A stretch of DNA of 61,998 nt, taken from NCBI RefSeq assembly GCF_003601985.1, contig NZ_QZXA01000021.1:1-61998 (forward strand), given 5' to 3'. Both the position numbers and the translations under genes were made by a program. Origin of the DNA: Mesorhizobium jarvisii. GTDB lineage: Bacteria > Pseudomonadota > Alphaproteobacteria > Rhizobiales > Rhizobiaceae. The first letter of the stretch is position 1; each line of letters starts with the position of its first letter. The notes below the pieces were generated by a model. It ran no database searches, was not told the origin of the DNA, and worked only from the letters and a program-made list of their open reading frames with translations. Below, piece after piece: positions 7,288-15,750 of this stretch.

Positions 7288-9696
7288 TCAGCCGCGCAGC
7301 ACGCCGCCCGTCTGTTTGCCGACATTCTCGACGATGCGCTTGGCCAGCGCCTCGAAATCCTCGTCGGTCAGCGTCTTCTCGACCGGCTGGATCGACACTT
7401 CGATGGCGATCGATTTTTTGTCAGCGCCGAGCGACGCGCCTTCGAAAATGTCGAAGACCGAGACGGCTGTGATCAGCTTCTTGTCGGCGGCAAGTGCGGC
7501 GCGCATCAGCGTACCGGCCTCGATCGCTTTGTCGACGACGAAGGCGAAGTCGCGCTTCACCGCCTGGAAGGCCGAGAGCTCCAGCTTCGGCTTGGTCTTC
7601 GTCGGCTTGGCCTTCGGCTCCGGCACGGCGTCGACGAACACTTCGAAGCCGCAGAGTGGGCCGGAGACATCGAGCCCTTCCATCGTCTTGGGATGGAATT
7701 CGCCGAACGTGCCGAGCACGGTCTTCGGCCCGAGCTTGATCGTGCCGGACCGGCCGGGATGGTACCAGGCCGGACCGCCCGCCTCGATCTGCAGCCGTTC
7801 GACGGGCGCGCCGCAGGCCTCGAGCGCCGCAATCGCATCGGCCTTGGCATCGAACACGCCGACCGGACCGGAATTGCCGGCCCAGCTGCGGCCGGAGCCG
7901 TCGAGCTTGGCCGTGCCGCGGCGCACGCCGGCGGCCACGCGCCGCTGCTGGTCGGCGCCGTCGCCCTCATAGGTGCCCGAGACCTCGAACAGCGCGACGT
8001 CGCCAATGCCCTTGTCGGCATTGCGCTGCGCGGCGGCGATCAGCCCCGGCAGCAGCGACGGCCGCATGTCGGACATGTCGGCGGCGATCGGGTTCGCGAG
8101 CTTCAGCGCCGTCTGGCCGCCGCCGAACAACTCGGCATGCTTGGCCGGAATGAACGACCATGTGACGGCTTCCATCATGCCACGCACGGCAAGCGCGCGC
8201 TTGGCTGTGCGGGTGCGGATCTGCAGCGTGGTCAGGATCTTCGAATTGACCGCGTCATGAGCGCCGAGCGGCTGCGGGGCGATGTTGTCGACGCCGTGGA
8301 TGCGCATCACTTCCTCGACCAGATCGGCCTTGCCATCGACATCGGGACGCCAGGACGGCACCGCCACATCGACGACATCGCCCGAACCCTGCGGCTTGAA
8401 GCCGAGTCGTGACAGGATGTCGAGGCTTTCCGCCTTGGGCACCTCGATGCCGGTCAGCCGCGTCACTTCCGACAGCGGAAGGGAGACGATCTTGGGCTTG
8501 TGGCCGGCATAGCCGACGACCTCGGTCTCGGCCGGCTCACCGCCGCAGAGATCGAGCACCAGCCTCGTCGCCAGCTCGACGCCGGGGACCATGAATTCAG
8601 GGTCGACGCCGCGCTCGAAGCGGTAGCGCGCATCGGTGATGATGCCGAGCGTGCGGCCGGTGCGGGCGGTGGTGATCGGATCCCAAAGCGCGGATTCGAT
8701 GAGCACGTCGGTCGTGTTCTCGTCGCAGCCGGAATGCTCGCCGCCCATCACGCCGGCGATCGATTCGACGCCGTTGTTGTCCGCGATGGCGCACATGTCT
8801 GATGTCAGCGTGTATTCGCGACCGTCGAGCGCCATCACCTTCTCGCCGTCCCTGGCGCGGCGCACGACAAGGTTGCCGGCGACCTTCATGGCGTCGAACA
8901 CATGCAGCGGCCGGCCGCGATCGAAGGTGACATAGTTGGTGATGTCGACCAGTGCACTGATTGGCCTGAGGCCAATGGCGATCAGCCTCTGCTGCAGCCA
9001 TTTCGGTGACGGGCCGTTCTTGACGCCCTTCACCAACCGTAAGGCGAAGCCCGGGCAAAGCTCCGGCGCTTCGATCACCACCTTGACCGGCGTCTCGCCC
9101 TTGCCGGGAATCTGTTCGACCGCAGCGCTTTTCAGCGTGCCGAGCCCGCTTGCCGCCAGATCCCTGGCAATGCCGTAGACACTGGTGGCATCCGGCCGGT
9201 TCGGCGTCAGATTAATCTCGATGACCGGATCGTCGAGATGGGCGTAGGACGCAAAGCTGGTGCCGACCGGCGCGTCGGCCGGCAGGTCGATGATGCCATT
9301 GTGCTCGTCGGACAGTTCCAGCTCGCGCTCCGAACACATCATGCCGTGGCTTTCGACGCCCCGGATCTTTCCGACTGTCAGCGTCACGTCGATGCCGGGC
9401 ACATAGGTGCCGGGCGCTGCGAAAGCGCCGATCAGGCCGGCGCGAGCATTCGGCGCGCCGCAGACAACCTGGACGGGGGGCTTGCCGTCGCCGGTGTCGA
9501 CGGTCAGCACGCGCAGCCGGTCGGCATCGGGGTGCTGCACCGCCGTCAGCACCTTGGCGATGACGAAGGGTTTCAGGCTCGACTTGTCGTCGACATGCTC
9601 GACTTCGAGGCCGATCGACGTCAGCCGCTCGACGATCTCGTCGAGCGAGGCATCGGTCTCGAGGTGATCCTTGAGCCAGGAGAGGGTGAATTTCAT
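7288..9696 (-). CDS. pheT: Phenylalanine-tRNA ligase beta subunit
   Basis: This 802-residue beta chain of the (alpha-beta)2 phenylalanyl-tRNA synthetase has the usual alphaproteobacterial length. Domains visible in order: N-terminal MKFTLSWLKDHLETDASLDE, the EMAP/tRNA-binding fold (DADRLRVLTVDTGDG, VVCGAPNARAG), the B3/B4 editing region (RPISALVDITNYVTFDRGRP), B5, and a C-terminal ferredoxin-fold anticodon-binding domain (FQAVKRDFAFVVD). The frame runs open upstream, but the ATG at 9696 begins the conserved N-terminus. That ATG overlaps the stop of the GFA-type gene as ATGA, so translation is probably coupled. Confidence 0.97.
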   Translation of the reverse strand: MKFTLSWLKDHLETDASLDEIVERLTSIGLEVEHVDDKSSLKPFVIAKVLTAVQHPDADRLRVLTVDTGDGKPPVQVVCGAPNARAGLIGAFAAPGTYVPGIDVTLTVGKIRGVESHGMMCSERELELSDEHNGIIDLPADAPVGTSFASYAHLDDPVIEINLTPNRPDATSVYGIARDLAASGLGTLKSAAVEQIPGKGETPVKVVIEAPELCPGFALRLVKGVKNGPSPKWLQQRLIAIGLRPISALVDITNYVTFDRGRPLHVFDAMKVAGNLVVRRARDGEKVMALDGREYTLTSDMCAIADNNGVESIAGVMGGEHSGCDENTTDVLIESALWDPITTARTGRTLGIITDARYRFERGVDPEFMVPGVELATRLVLDLCGGEPAETEVVGYAGHKPKIVSLPLSEVTRLTGIEVPKAESLDILSRLGFKPQGSGDVVDVAVPSWRPDVDGKADLVEEVMRIHGVDNIAPQPLGAHDAVNSKILTTLQIRTRTAKRALAVRGMMEAVTWSFIPAKHAELFGGGQTALKLANPIAADMSDMRPSLLPGLIAAAQRNADKGIGDVALFEVSGTYEGDGADQQRRVAAGVRRGTAKLDGSGRSWAGNSGPVGVFDAKADAIAALEACGAPVERLQIEAGGPAWYHPGRSGTIKLGPKTVLGTFGEFHPKTMEGLDVSGPLCGFEVFVDAVPEPKAKPTKTKPKLELSAFQAVKRDFAFVVDKAIEAGTLMRAALAADKKLITAVSVFDIFEGASLGADKKSIAIEVSIQPVEKTLTDEDFEALAKRIVENVGKQTGGVLRG

Positions 9697-10115
9697 GGGG
9701 CTGTTCCGTCTGGTCTTTTGACGCTTGATTTCAGATGTCTCGGCAGATCGTCGGACATATGCAGGAAGGGAAGCTGCTCGCTGACATAGGCATGCAGCGT
9801 CGGCTTGAAATCCGCCGGCGCGTCCATGGCGCCGAGCATGAAGTAGATGTCGTCTTCCAGCCGCTCGTCGACATAGGCGATGGGCGAGCCGCAGACGCCG
9901 CAAAACGAGCGCGTCACCGGGCCGTTCTCGTACATCTTCAGCGCCTTGCCGGTGAACGCCACCTTGCCGGCCAAAAAGCCGACAAAGGCCGAGACCGGCG
10001 CGCCGCTGGCCCGCCGGCAATCGCCGCAATGGCAATAGCTGACGTGATGCGGCTCGGCCGAAGCCTCGAACCGCACGGCGCCGCAGCGGCAGCCGCCGAT
10101 GTGGAGCGCTGTCAT
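9693..10115 (-). CDS. GFA/CENP-V-type zinc protein between pheS and pheT
   Basis: This 140-residue protein of the GFA (glutathione-dependent formaldehyde-activating enzyme-like / CENP-V) fold has all family cysteines: GGCRCGAVRF, SYCHCGDCRRASGAP and FCGVCGSPIAY, which bind two zinc ions. Its ATG overlaps the pheS stop and its stop overlaps the pheT ATG, both by four bases (ATGA). It is therefore embedded in the pheST translation unit rather than merely next to it. Biochemical function is unproven for most family members, and a link to aminoacylation is inference only. The longer open frame upstream is a shadow of pheS. Confidence 0.9.
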   Translation of the reverse strand: MTALHIGGCRCGAVRFEASAEPHHVSYCHCGDCRRASGAPVSAFVGFLAGKVAFTGKALKMYENGPVTRSFCGVCGSPIAYVDERLEDDIYFMLGAMDAPADFKPTLHAYVSEQLPFLHMSDDLPRHLKSSVKRPDGTAP

Positions 10116-11209
10116 GCGCTCAAGCCGCCGAACAGCGTCGGCATATCGAGCGGCCGGAAACCGTAATGCGACAGCCAGCGGACATCCGCGTCGAAGAAGG
10201 CGCGCAGATCCGGCATGCCGTATTTGAGCATGGCGATACGATCGATGCCCATGCCCCAGGCAAAACCCTGATATTCGTCCGGATCGAGCCCGCCGGCGCG
10301 CAGCACATTGGGATGCACCATGCCGCAGCCGAGAATCTCCATCCAGTCGGAGCCTTCGCCGAAACGCACTTCGCCGGGCCGCGAGCGGTCGCACTGGATG
10401 TCGACCTCGAGGCTTGGCTCGGTGAACGGGAAGAAGGACGGCCGGAAGCGCATCTTGACCGAGGGCACCTCGAAGAACGCCTTGCAGAATTCTTCCAGCA
10501 CCCACTTCATATTGGCGACGTTGGCCGTCTTGTCGATCACCAGTCCCTCGACCTGATGGAACATCGGCGAGTGCGTGGCGTCGGAATCCTGCCGGTACGT
10601 CTTGCCCGGAATGACGATGCGGATCGGCGGCTTCTGCTTCTCCATGGTGCGGATCTGCACGGGCGAGGTGTGCGTGCGCAACAGCTTGCGCTCGCCCTTT
10701 TCGTCCGGCTGGAAGAAGAAGGTGTCGTGCATCTCGCGCGCCGGATGTCCCTCAGGGAAGTTCAGCGCGGTGAAATTGTAATAGTCGGTCTCGATGTCTG
10801 GACCTTCCGCGATGGCGAAGCCGAGATCGCCGAAGATCGCCGCGATCTCGTCGATGACCTGGCTGATCGGATGGATGCGGCCGCGCTCGGCCGGCGACTG
10901 CCGCACCGGCAGCGTCACGTCGACCTTCTCGGCGGCCAGACGCGCTGCGATCGCCACGTCTTTCAATTCGGCCTTGCGGGCCGTCAGCGCCTCGGTGACG
11001 CGGTTCTTGAGGCCGTTGATGACGGGCCCCTTGAGCTGGCGCTCCTCGGCGGTCATGGCGCCAAGCGTTTTCAGCATCTCGGACACGGTGCCCTTCTTGC
11101 CGAAGGCGGCGATGCGCACGGCCTCGATGGCCGGCTCGTCAGCGGCCGATGCGATATCGGCCAGCAGTGAATCTTCCAGGGCTTCAAGATTTCCAGCGGT
11201 GGCGTTCAC
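10112..11209 (-). CDS. pheS: Phenylalanine-tRNA ligase alpha subunit
   Basis: This 365-residue catalytic chain of class II phenylalanyl-tRNA synthetase has an N-terminal coiled-coil and then the class II motifs: MHDTFFF, the THTSPVQIRTM stretch, motif 2 region KTYRQDSDATHSPMFHQVEG, GCGMVHPNVL and motif 3 FAWGMGIDRIAMLKYG. It charges tRNA-Phe with phenylalanine together with PheT. It is the first gene of a pheS / GFA-type / pheT unit on the minus strand. A terminator for rplT lies between it and rplT, so pheS probably has its own promoter in the 11210-11280 gap. Confidence 0.97.
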   Translation of the reverse strand: MNATAGNLEALEDSLLADIASAADEPAIEAVRIAAFGKKGTVSEMLKTLGAMTAEERQLKGPVINGLKNRVTEALTARKAELKDVAIAARLAAEKVDVTLPVRQSPAERGRIHPISQVIDEIAAIFGDLGFAIAEGPDIETDYYNFTALNFPEGHPAREMHDTFFFQPDEKGERKLLRTHTSPVQIRTMEKQKPPIRIVIPGKTYRQDSDATHSPMFHQVEGLVIDKTANVANMKWVLEEFCKAFFEVPSVKMRFRPSFFPFTEPSLEVDIQCDRSRPGEVRFGEGSDWMEILGCGMVHPNVLRAGGLDPDEYQGFAWGMGIDRIAMLKYGMPDLRAFFDADVRWLSHYGFRPLDMPTLFGGLSA

Positions 11210-11280
11210 AGTGAAGCTCTCTCGATAGGGCGACCGACACCACTTTGGTTCGTCGTCACCATTTTGGTTGCATCAGGGTC

Positions 11281-11320
11281 AAAAAAGAACCCGCGCCAGC
11301 CGTGCCAGCGCGGGTTCCCC
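11281..11320 (-). terminator. Rho-independent terminator after rplT
   Basis: Read on the minus strand, the perfect 10-base stem GAACCCGCGC / GCGCGGGTTC with an 11-base loop is followed by TTTTTT. It lies about 36 bases beyond the rplT stop and separates rplT from pheS. Confidence 0.85.
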
Positions 11321-11355
11321 AAATCAGAATTGCGAATGCTTGGGAAGCGCTGGTC

Positions 11356-11757
11356 TTAGGCGACAGCGCTTTCAAAAGCGTTCGGCGTGGTGTTCTTCAG
11401 ATATTCGAGCGCGACCTTGGCCTTGGCCACGAGCGCGGCGAAAGCCTGCGGCTCATGGATGGCCATGTCGGACAGGATCTTGCGATCGATCTCGATTCCG
11501 GCCTTGTTCAAGCCATCGATGAAGCGGCCATAGGTCAGGCCATGCTCGTGGGTCGCGGCATTGATGCGCTGGATCCACAGCGCGCGGAACGAGCGCTTGC
11601 GGTTCTTGCGGTCGCGGTAGGCGTACTGCAGCGACTTTTCCACCGCCTGCTTGGCGATGCGGATGGTGTTCTTGCGACGGCCGTAGAAGCCCTTGGCGGC
11701 TTTCAGGACCTTCTTGTGCTTGGCGTGCGAGGTGACGCCTCTCTTTACGCGTGCCAT
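11356..11757 (-). CDS. rplT: 50S ribosomal protein L20
   Basis: This 133-residue protein begins MARVKRGVTSHAKHKKVLK and carries the L20 hallmark GFYGRRKNTIRIAKQAVEKS. The C-terminal domain reads AFAALVAKAKVALEYLKN. L20 binds 23S rRNA early in 50S assembly and in some bacteria represses its own operon. It follows rpmI by about 87 bases, a gap occupied by a type C palindromic repeat, and is followed by a terminator. Confidence 0.98.
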   Translation of the reverse strand: MARVKRGVTSHAKHKKVLKAAKGFYGRRKNTIRIAKQAVEKSLQYAYRDRKNRKRSFRALWIQRINAATHEHGLTYGRFIDGLNKAGIEIDRKILSDMAIHEPQAFAALVAKAKVALEYLKNTTPNAFESAVA

Positions 11758-11775
11758 GTCATGATCTCCTTAAAA

Positions 11776-11814
11776 GCAATTCCAGGTGCCTGCGGCTTTC
11801 CGTTCGGAATTGCG
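11776..11814. repeat. Palindromic intergenic repeat, type C copy 3 (degenerate core)
   Basis: GCAATTCCAGG on the left and CGGAATTGC on the right match the type C ends, but the inner stem (TGCCTGCGGC) has diverged or been replaced. It lies inside the rpmI-rplT intergenic region, so it is transcribed between two ribosomal protein genes. Confidence 0.6.
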
Positions 11815-11844
11815 TAAAACTACTGCGTGTCCGGACCGAATGCC

Positions 11845-12048
11845 TTAGAGGCCGTTCGGCAGAAAATTCTTGATGACCTTCTTGCCATCCGGTTCAGCCA
11901 GAACCATCGTGCCGCGGGCATTTCGAATGAACTTGTTGGAACGCTTGATCATGCCGTGACGCTTGCCGGCCGCAGCCGACAGGACTTTACCCGTACCTGT
12001 GATCTTGAACCGCTTCTTGGCGGCCGACTTGGTCTTCATCTTGGGCAT
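11845..12048 (-). CDS. rpmI: 50S ribosomal protein L35
   Basis: This 67-residue basic protein begins MPKMKTKSAAKKRFKITGTG and contains KRHGMIKRSNKFIRNARGT, the L35 pattern. It is followed by rplT on the same strand. Unlike the canonical infC-rpmI-rplT order, infC is not immediately upstream: a membrane methyltransferase gene with its own terminator lies between. Confidence 0.97.
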   Translation of the reverse strand: MPKMKTKSAAKKRFKITGTGKVLSAAAGKRHGMIKRSNKFIRNARGTMVLAEPDGKKVIKNFLPNGL

Positions 12049-12122
12049 TTTGCTACTCCGTATTGTTGGCGCACTATCGCGCTTCTTGTTCGCTCCGGGC
12101 CGACCAAAGCCCGAAAAGCAAA

Positions 12123-12157
12123 TGAAACCGCCACGGCATGCCCTGCCGGGCGGTTTT
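12123..12157 (-). terminator. Rho-independent terminator after the ICMT-type gene
   Basis: The stem AAACCGCC / GGCGGTTT encloses a 16-base loop region that can itself pair (CGGCA/TGCCG). On the minus strand it is followed by a short T-containing stretch. It lies about 75 bases past the methyltransferase stop and upstream of rpmI, so rpmI probably has its own promoter in 12049-12120. Confidence 0.6.
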
Positions 12158-12230
12158 CTTGAACGGCGGTCCTATACGTCAAAGACGGCCTGTGCGCAAC
12201 ACCTGAAGCCGTGCGACGCTGTGTCCCCGC

Positions 12231-12857
12231 TCAGGGCAGCGTGAACCACACCGGCAGCATGCCCGACTGCTGCGCGCCGTCGATCAGTTCGAAGGCCGGC
12301 AGGGCGATCAGGAACACCAGGCCGTCGAGCAGCGTGGTCAACAGCAGGCGTGGCTTGAAGCTGCCGGTGTCGCCCTCCTGGTAGAGGGAAAGCTTCGGGA
12401 AGAAACGCGGCACCTTGTCCAGATAGGCCTGATAGGGCGCACCGAGCGCTTCCCTAAGGAATTTCTCCTCGCGCAGGATGACGATGTGGAAGGCGCCGGC
12501 GCACAGCAGTGCGAACAGGATGATGCCCGAGAACGAGCCGATTTGTGCGCCGACCCCGGCCGCGGCCACCGTCGAGAACACGTAGAGCGGGTTGCGGGTG
12601 ATCGAGTAGGGGCCGCCCGTCACCACCTCGGAGGATTTGCGCCCGCCTATATAGAGCGTCGCCCAAAGGCGGCCGACGATGCCGAGGAAAATCAGGAGCA
12701 CACCGAACATCTCGATTGTTTCATGCACCGGCGTGTCGGGCGGGAAGGTCGATTGACCGAACAGCAGCGCCAGAAACAGCACCACCACGAGCACGGCAAG
12801 CACCAGCCGACGCATCTGCTGGTAATTGCCCAGCCCGTATTTGAGTTCGTTGTCCAA
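12231..12857 (-). CDS. Isoprenylcysteine/phospholipid methyltransferase-like membrane protein
   Basis: This 208-residue polytopic membrane protein has about five transmembrane segments, for example LVLAVLVVVLFLALLFG, GVLLIFLGIVGRLWATLYIG and GIILFALLCAGAFHIVIL. The ICMT/PEMT-type S-adenosylmethionine motif is present as GGPYSITRNPLY, with downstream LREEKFLREALGAPYQAY. It probably methylates a lipid or prenyl substrate at the inner membrane. It is inserted between infC and rpmI on the same strand, with a type A repeat upstream and a terminator downstream, so it looks like a separate unit within the ribosomal cluster. Confidence 0.85.
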   Translation of the reverse strand: MDNELKYGLGNYQQMRRLVLAVLVVVLFLALLFGQSTFPPDTPVHETIEMFGVLLIFLGIVGRLWATLYIGGRKSSEVVTGGPYSITRNPLYVFSTVAAAGVGAQIGSFSGIILFALLCAGAFHIVILREEKFLREALGAPYQAYLDKVPRFFPKLSLYQEGDTGSFKPRLLLTTLLDGLVFLIALPAFELIDGAQQSGMLPVWFTLP

Positions 12858-12885
12858 GGGGATATCCGATCGTCGAGGAGCTATT

Positions 12886-12929
12886 GCATGTCGCCCAAAA
12901 GTGGGTCCGGTTTTGGGAGGACGACATGC
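12886..12929. repeat. Palindromic intergenic repeat, type A copy 2
   Basis: The ends GCATGTCG / CGACATGC enclose CCCAAAAGTG and CCGGTTTTGGG. It lies between the infC stop (13078) and the methyltransferase start (12857). Continuing right, 12939-13001 has further self-complementary sequence (for example GCCGGCGATCG with CGATCGCCGG), so the whole 220-base gap between infC and the methyltransferase is repeat-like. Confidence 0.8.
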
Positions 12930-13077
12930 ATAAAAACAAAGCCGGCGATCGCAGCTTTAGCCGAGAAACAGGCGTCCCGCCGATCGCCGGGACGCTCTGC
13001 AAGACAATTCAGGCGGATTTGGAGCGCTGGTCACGCCTGACTTTATCGTGATCTCAGGTGTTGATATTCAGCACACC

Positions 13078-13614
13078 TTAGCGTGGCGCCAGAACCATCA
13101 TCATCTGGCGGCCTTCGAGCTTCGGCTCCGCCTCGACCTTGGCGATGGTCGCCACTTCCTCGCGCACCTTGTTCAGAAGCTGCATGCCGAGTTCCATATG
13201 CGCCATCTCGCGGCCGCGGAAGCGCAGCGTCAGCTTGACCTTGTCGCCCTCCTCGAAGAAGCGGCGAACCGCCTTCATCTTGGTCTCGTAGTCATGGCTG
13301 TCGATGTTCGGGCGCATCTTGATCTCCTTGATCTCGATGACCTTCTGATTCTTGCGCGCCTCGGCCGCCTTCTTCTGGTTGGCGTATTTCAACTTGCCGA
13401 GATCGAGGATCTTTACGACGGGGGGCACCGCATTGGGCGATATCTCAACGAGATCGAGCCCGGCCTCTTCGGCGAGCAGCAATGCGTCGTTGATGGAAAC
13501 ATCGCCGCGGTTCTGGCCTTCGGCGTCGATAAGCTGGACCCGGGGAACCCGGATGTCACGGTTGGAGCGCGGCCCATCCTTGGTCGGCGCCGCTGCTTTG
13601 AAAGGTCTGCGAAT
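13078..13614 (-). CDS. infC: Translation initiation factor IF-3 (AUU start)
   Basis: This is a 178-residue IF-3 with the conserved N-domain (SNRDIRVPRVQLIDAEG) and C-domain (MRPNIDSHDYETKMKAVRRF, KLTLRFRGREMAHMELG). It prevents premature subunit joining and proofreads the initiator codon. The open frame extends to an ATG at 13707, but that extension is not conserved. A perfect AAGGAG lies 9 bases upstream of an ATT codon at 13614, after which IRRPFKAAAPTKDGPRSNRD matches family N-termini. An AUU start on infC is the classic device by which IF-3 represses its own translation. Confidence 0.93.
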   Translation of the reverse strand: MRRPFKAAAPTKDGPRSNRDIRVPRVQLIDAEGQNRGDVSINDALLLAEEAGLDLVEISPNAVPPVVKILDLGKLKYANQKKAAEARKNQKVIEIKEIKMRPNIDSHDYETKMKAVRRFFEEGDKVKLTLRFRGREMAHMELGMQLLNKVREEVATIAKVEAEPKLEGRQMMMVLAPR

Positions 13615-13834
13615 GGTCGTGGTCTCCTTGGCCGTTTCGTTCAGGATTGTCAGTCTTGATGCGTGGACGCGCCAATGTGGTGAGCGCGCGGGCGGAGTCA
13701 ATAGCACAGCATTGATAGAAAATCACCCTGATCACCGCCTGCACCAAACAAAGAAACAGCGCGAGCACTTTTCGCCACGCCCGTGGCTGTGCCACAAGAA
13801 CCCCGAGCCAGAAGAGGGGCCTGAGGAAAAAGCC

Positions 13835-14605
13835 ATGACCGTCACGCCCCCAACCTTTCTCGATGTCGATGGATCGCGCATCGCGGTGCGCCATAATGCG
13901 GGTTCGACGCCCGGTATCGTCTGGCTCGGCGGCTACAAGTCGGACATGCTGGGCACGAAGGCGCAGACCCTGTCGGACTGGGCGGCGAAAGAGGGTCGCG
14001 CCTTCCTGCGCCATGACTATTCCGGCCACGGCGAATCCGGCGGCGCCTTTGCCGACGGCACGATTTCGACATGGCTTTCGCAGAGCCTTGCCGTGTTCCG
14101 GAAGTTTGCCAAGGGCAATCAGATCCTGGTCGGCTCGTCGATGGGCGCCTGGATCGCGCTGCGCATGGTGCAGGAATTGCGTAAGGCGGGCGACGCAAGC
14201 GTCGGCGGCTTGGTGCTGCTGGCACCGGCGCCGGATTTTACCTCCGAGCTGGTCGAGCCCGTGCTGACCAAAGCGCAGAAGCGCGCCCTCGCTGAGAAGG
14301 GATTCTTCGCCGAGCCGTCGGACTATTCCACAGAGCCTTACATCTATACCCGCGCTTTGATCGAGGACGGGCGCGCCAACCGGGTGATGACTGGGCCGAT
14401 CGACACGCATTGCCCGGTCCACATCCTGCAGGGACTGGCCGATCCGGACGTACCGTCGAGCCACGCTCTGAAGCTGGTCAGCCTGCTGCCGGCCGATGAT
14501 GTCACGCTGTCGCTGATTCCCGACGGCGATCACCGCCTGTCGCGGCCGCAGGACCTCGACATGCTGGTGCGCGCGGTCGGCGACATGGCCGGGCGGGGCA
14601 AGTGA
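13835..14605 (+). CDS. Alpha/beta hydrolase
   Basis: The product is a 256-residue alpha/beta hydrolase. The nucleophile elbow is VGSSMGAWIAL (Ser in GSSMG). The oxyanion/lid region has HDYSGHGESGG, an acidic residue sits in LQGLADPDVPSSHAL, and the catalytic His is in PDGDHRLSRPQDL. It resembles the palmitoyl-protein-thioesterase ABHD10-like / serine aminopeptidase S33 hydrolases. The start at 13835 is supported by GAGGAAAA; the upstream open frame crosses the infC promoter region and is spurious. It precedes the benE gene closely and is probably co-transcribed with it. Confidence 0.88.
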   Translation: MTVTPPTFLDVDGSRIAVRHNAGSTPGIVWLGGYKSDMLGTKAQTLSDWAAKEGRAFLRHDYSGHGESGGAFADGTISTWLSQSLAVFRKFAKGNQILVGSSMGAWIALRMVQELRKAGDASVGGLVLLAPAPDFTSELVEPVLTKAQKRALAEKGFFAEPSDYSTEPYIYTRALIEDGRANRVMTGPIDTHCPVHILQGLADPDVPSSHALKLVSLLPADDVTLSLIPDGDHRLSRPQDLDMLVRAVGDMAGRGK

Positions 14606-14607
14606 CG

Positions 14608-15750
14608 ATGCGCCTTTCCATTCCGATCTCGGCCTTCGTCGCGGCAATCGTCGGCTTTGGCGGTACGCTGGCCATCGTCATTGCCGCCGCCCACGCGGTC
14701 GGCGCCACGCAAATTCAGACGGCGAGTTGGGTGACGGCCATTTGCCTGGCCATGGCGATCGAGAGCCTGTGGCTGTCCTGGCGCACGAAAATGCCTGTCA
14801 TTACCGCATGGTCGACGCCAGGCCTGGCGCTGATGGCGGCGTCGACCGGCTTTTCGATCGGCGAGGCCGTCGCCGCCTTCATCGCCACCGCCATCCTGTT
14901 GATCGCCACCGGCCTGTTCCGGCCGTTGACGCAATTGATCTCCAGGATACCGCCCTCCGTCGCTTCAGGCATGCTCGCCGGCATCGTCGTCACCTTCGCC
15001 CTCAATGCGGTCAAGACCGTTCCCGTCGACCCCTGGCTGATCCTGCCGCTGATCGCGGCCTTCTTCTTGATCCGCGTGTTCCACCCGGCGCTGTCGGTGC
15101 TGTCGGTGCTGGTCGGCGGCGGTCTCGCCGCATTTCTCACCGGCCGTGTCGGCGGCCTGCCGACACCCGAACTGTCGACGCTGACGCTGATTTCACCTGA
15201 TTTCACCGCCAAGGCGATGATCGGCCTGGCGCTTCCGCTCTATCTCGTCACCATGGCCTCGCAGAACCTGTCGGGGCTGGCCGTGCTGCGCGCCGCCGGC
15301 TACCACCCGGAGCCCGGCCCGTTGATCGGCGTCACCGGCCTGTTTTCCCTGTTGTCGGCGCCATTCGGTGGCTCGACGACGAATCTGGCGGCGATTTCGG
15401 CGGCGATCTGCACCGGGCCGGACGTACATCCCGACCCCGCCGAGCGCTGGAAGACCGGCCCGTTTTATGCGGTCGCCTATCTCATCTTCGCGATTTTCGG
15501 CGCCTCGCTGGTGGCGATCTTCGCCGTCCTGCCGCAGAGCCTGATCGTGCTGGTGGCGGGCCTGGCGCTGATGGCCTCGCTGGCCAACGCGCTGGCGATC
15601 GCGCTGAAGGACGAAGGCGATCGCATGGCCGCCACCGTCACCTTTGTCGTCACCGCTTCGGGGCTGACCCTGTTCGGTGTTGGCGCGGCATTCTGGGGGC
15701 TGATCGCCGGGCTGGTCGTGCTTTTCCTCGACAGGCTCAAAAAGCGATAA
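14608..15750 (+). CDS. Benzoate/H+ symporter BenE family transporter
   Basis: This integral membrane protein of about 380 residues has roughly 11-12 hydrophobic helices. BenE-family features include WLSWRTKMPVITAWSTPGLA near the N-terminus, the SGMLAGIVVTFAL segment and PFGGSTTNLAAISAAICTGP. BenE members import benzoate-like aromatic acids with protons. No aromatic degradation genes are nearby, so the substrate is uncertain. The start may instead be the GTG at 14602, which overlaps the preceding stop. I prefer the ATG at 14608, two codons on. The overlap or near-overlap suggests co-translation with the hydrolase gene. Confidence 0.9.
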   Translation: MRLSIPISAFVAAIVGFGGTLAIVIAAAHAVGATQIQTASWVTAICLAMAIESLWLSWRTKMPVITAWSTPGLALMAASTGFSIGEAVAAFIATAILLIATGLFRPLTQLISRIPPSVASGMLAGIVVTFALNAVKTVPVDPWLILPLIAAFFLIRVFHPALSVLSVLVGGGLAAFLTGRVGGLPTPELSTLTLISPDFTAKAMIGLALPLYLVTMASQNLSGLAVLRAAGYHPEPGPLIGVTGLFSLLSAPFGGSTTNLAAISAAICTGPDVHPDPAERWKTGPFYAVAYLIFAIFGASLVAIFAVLPQSLIVLVAGLALMASLANALAIALKDEGDRMAATVTFVVTASGLTLFGVGAAFWGLIAGLVVLFLDRLKKR

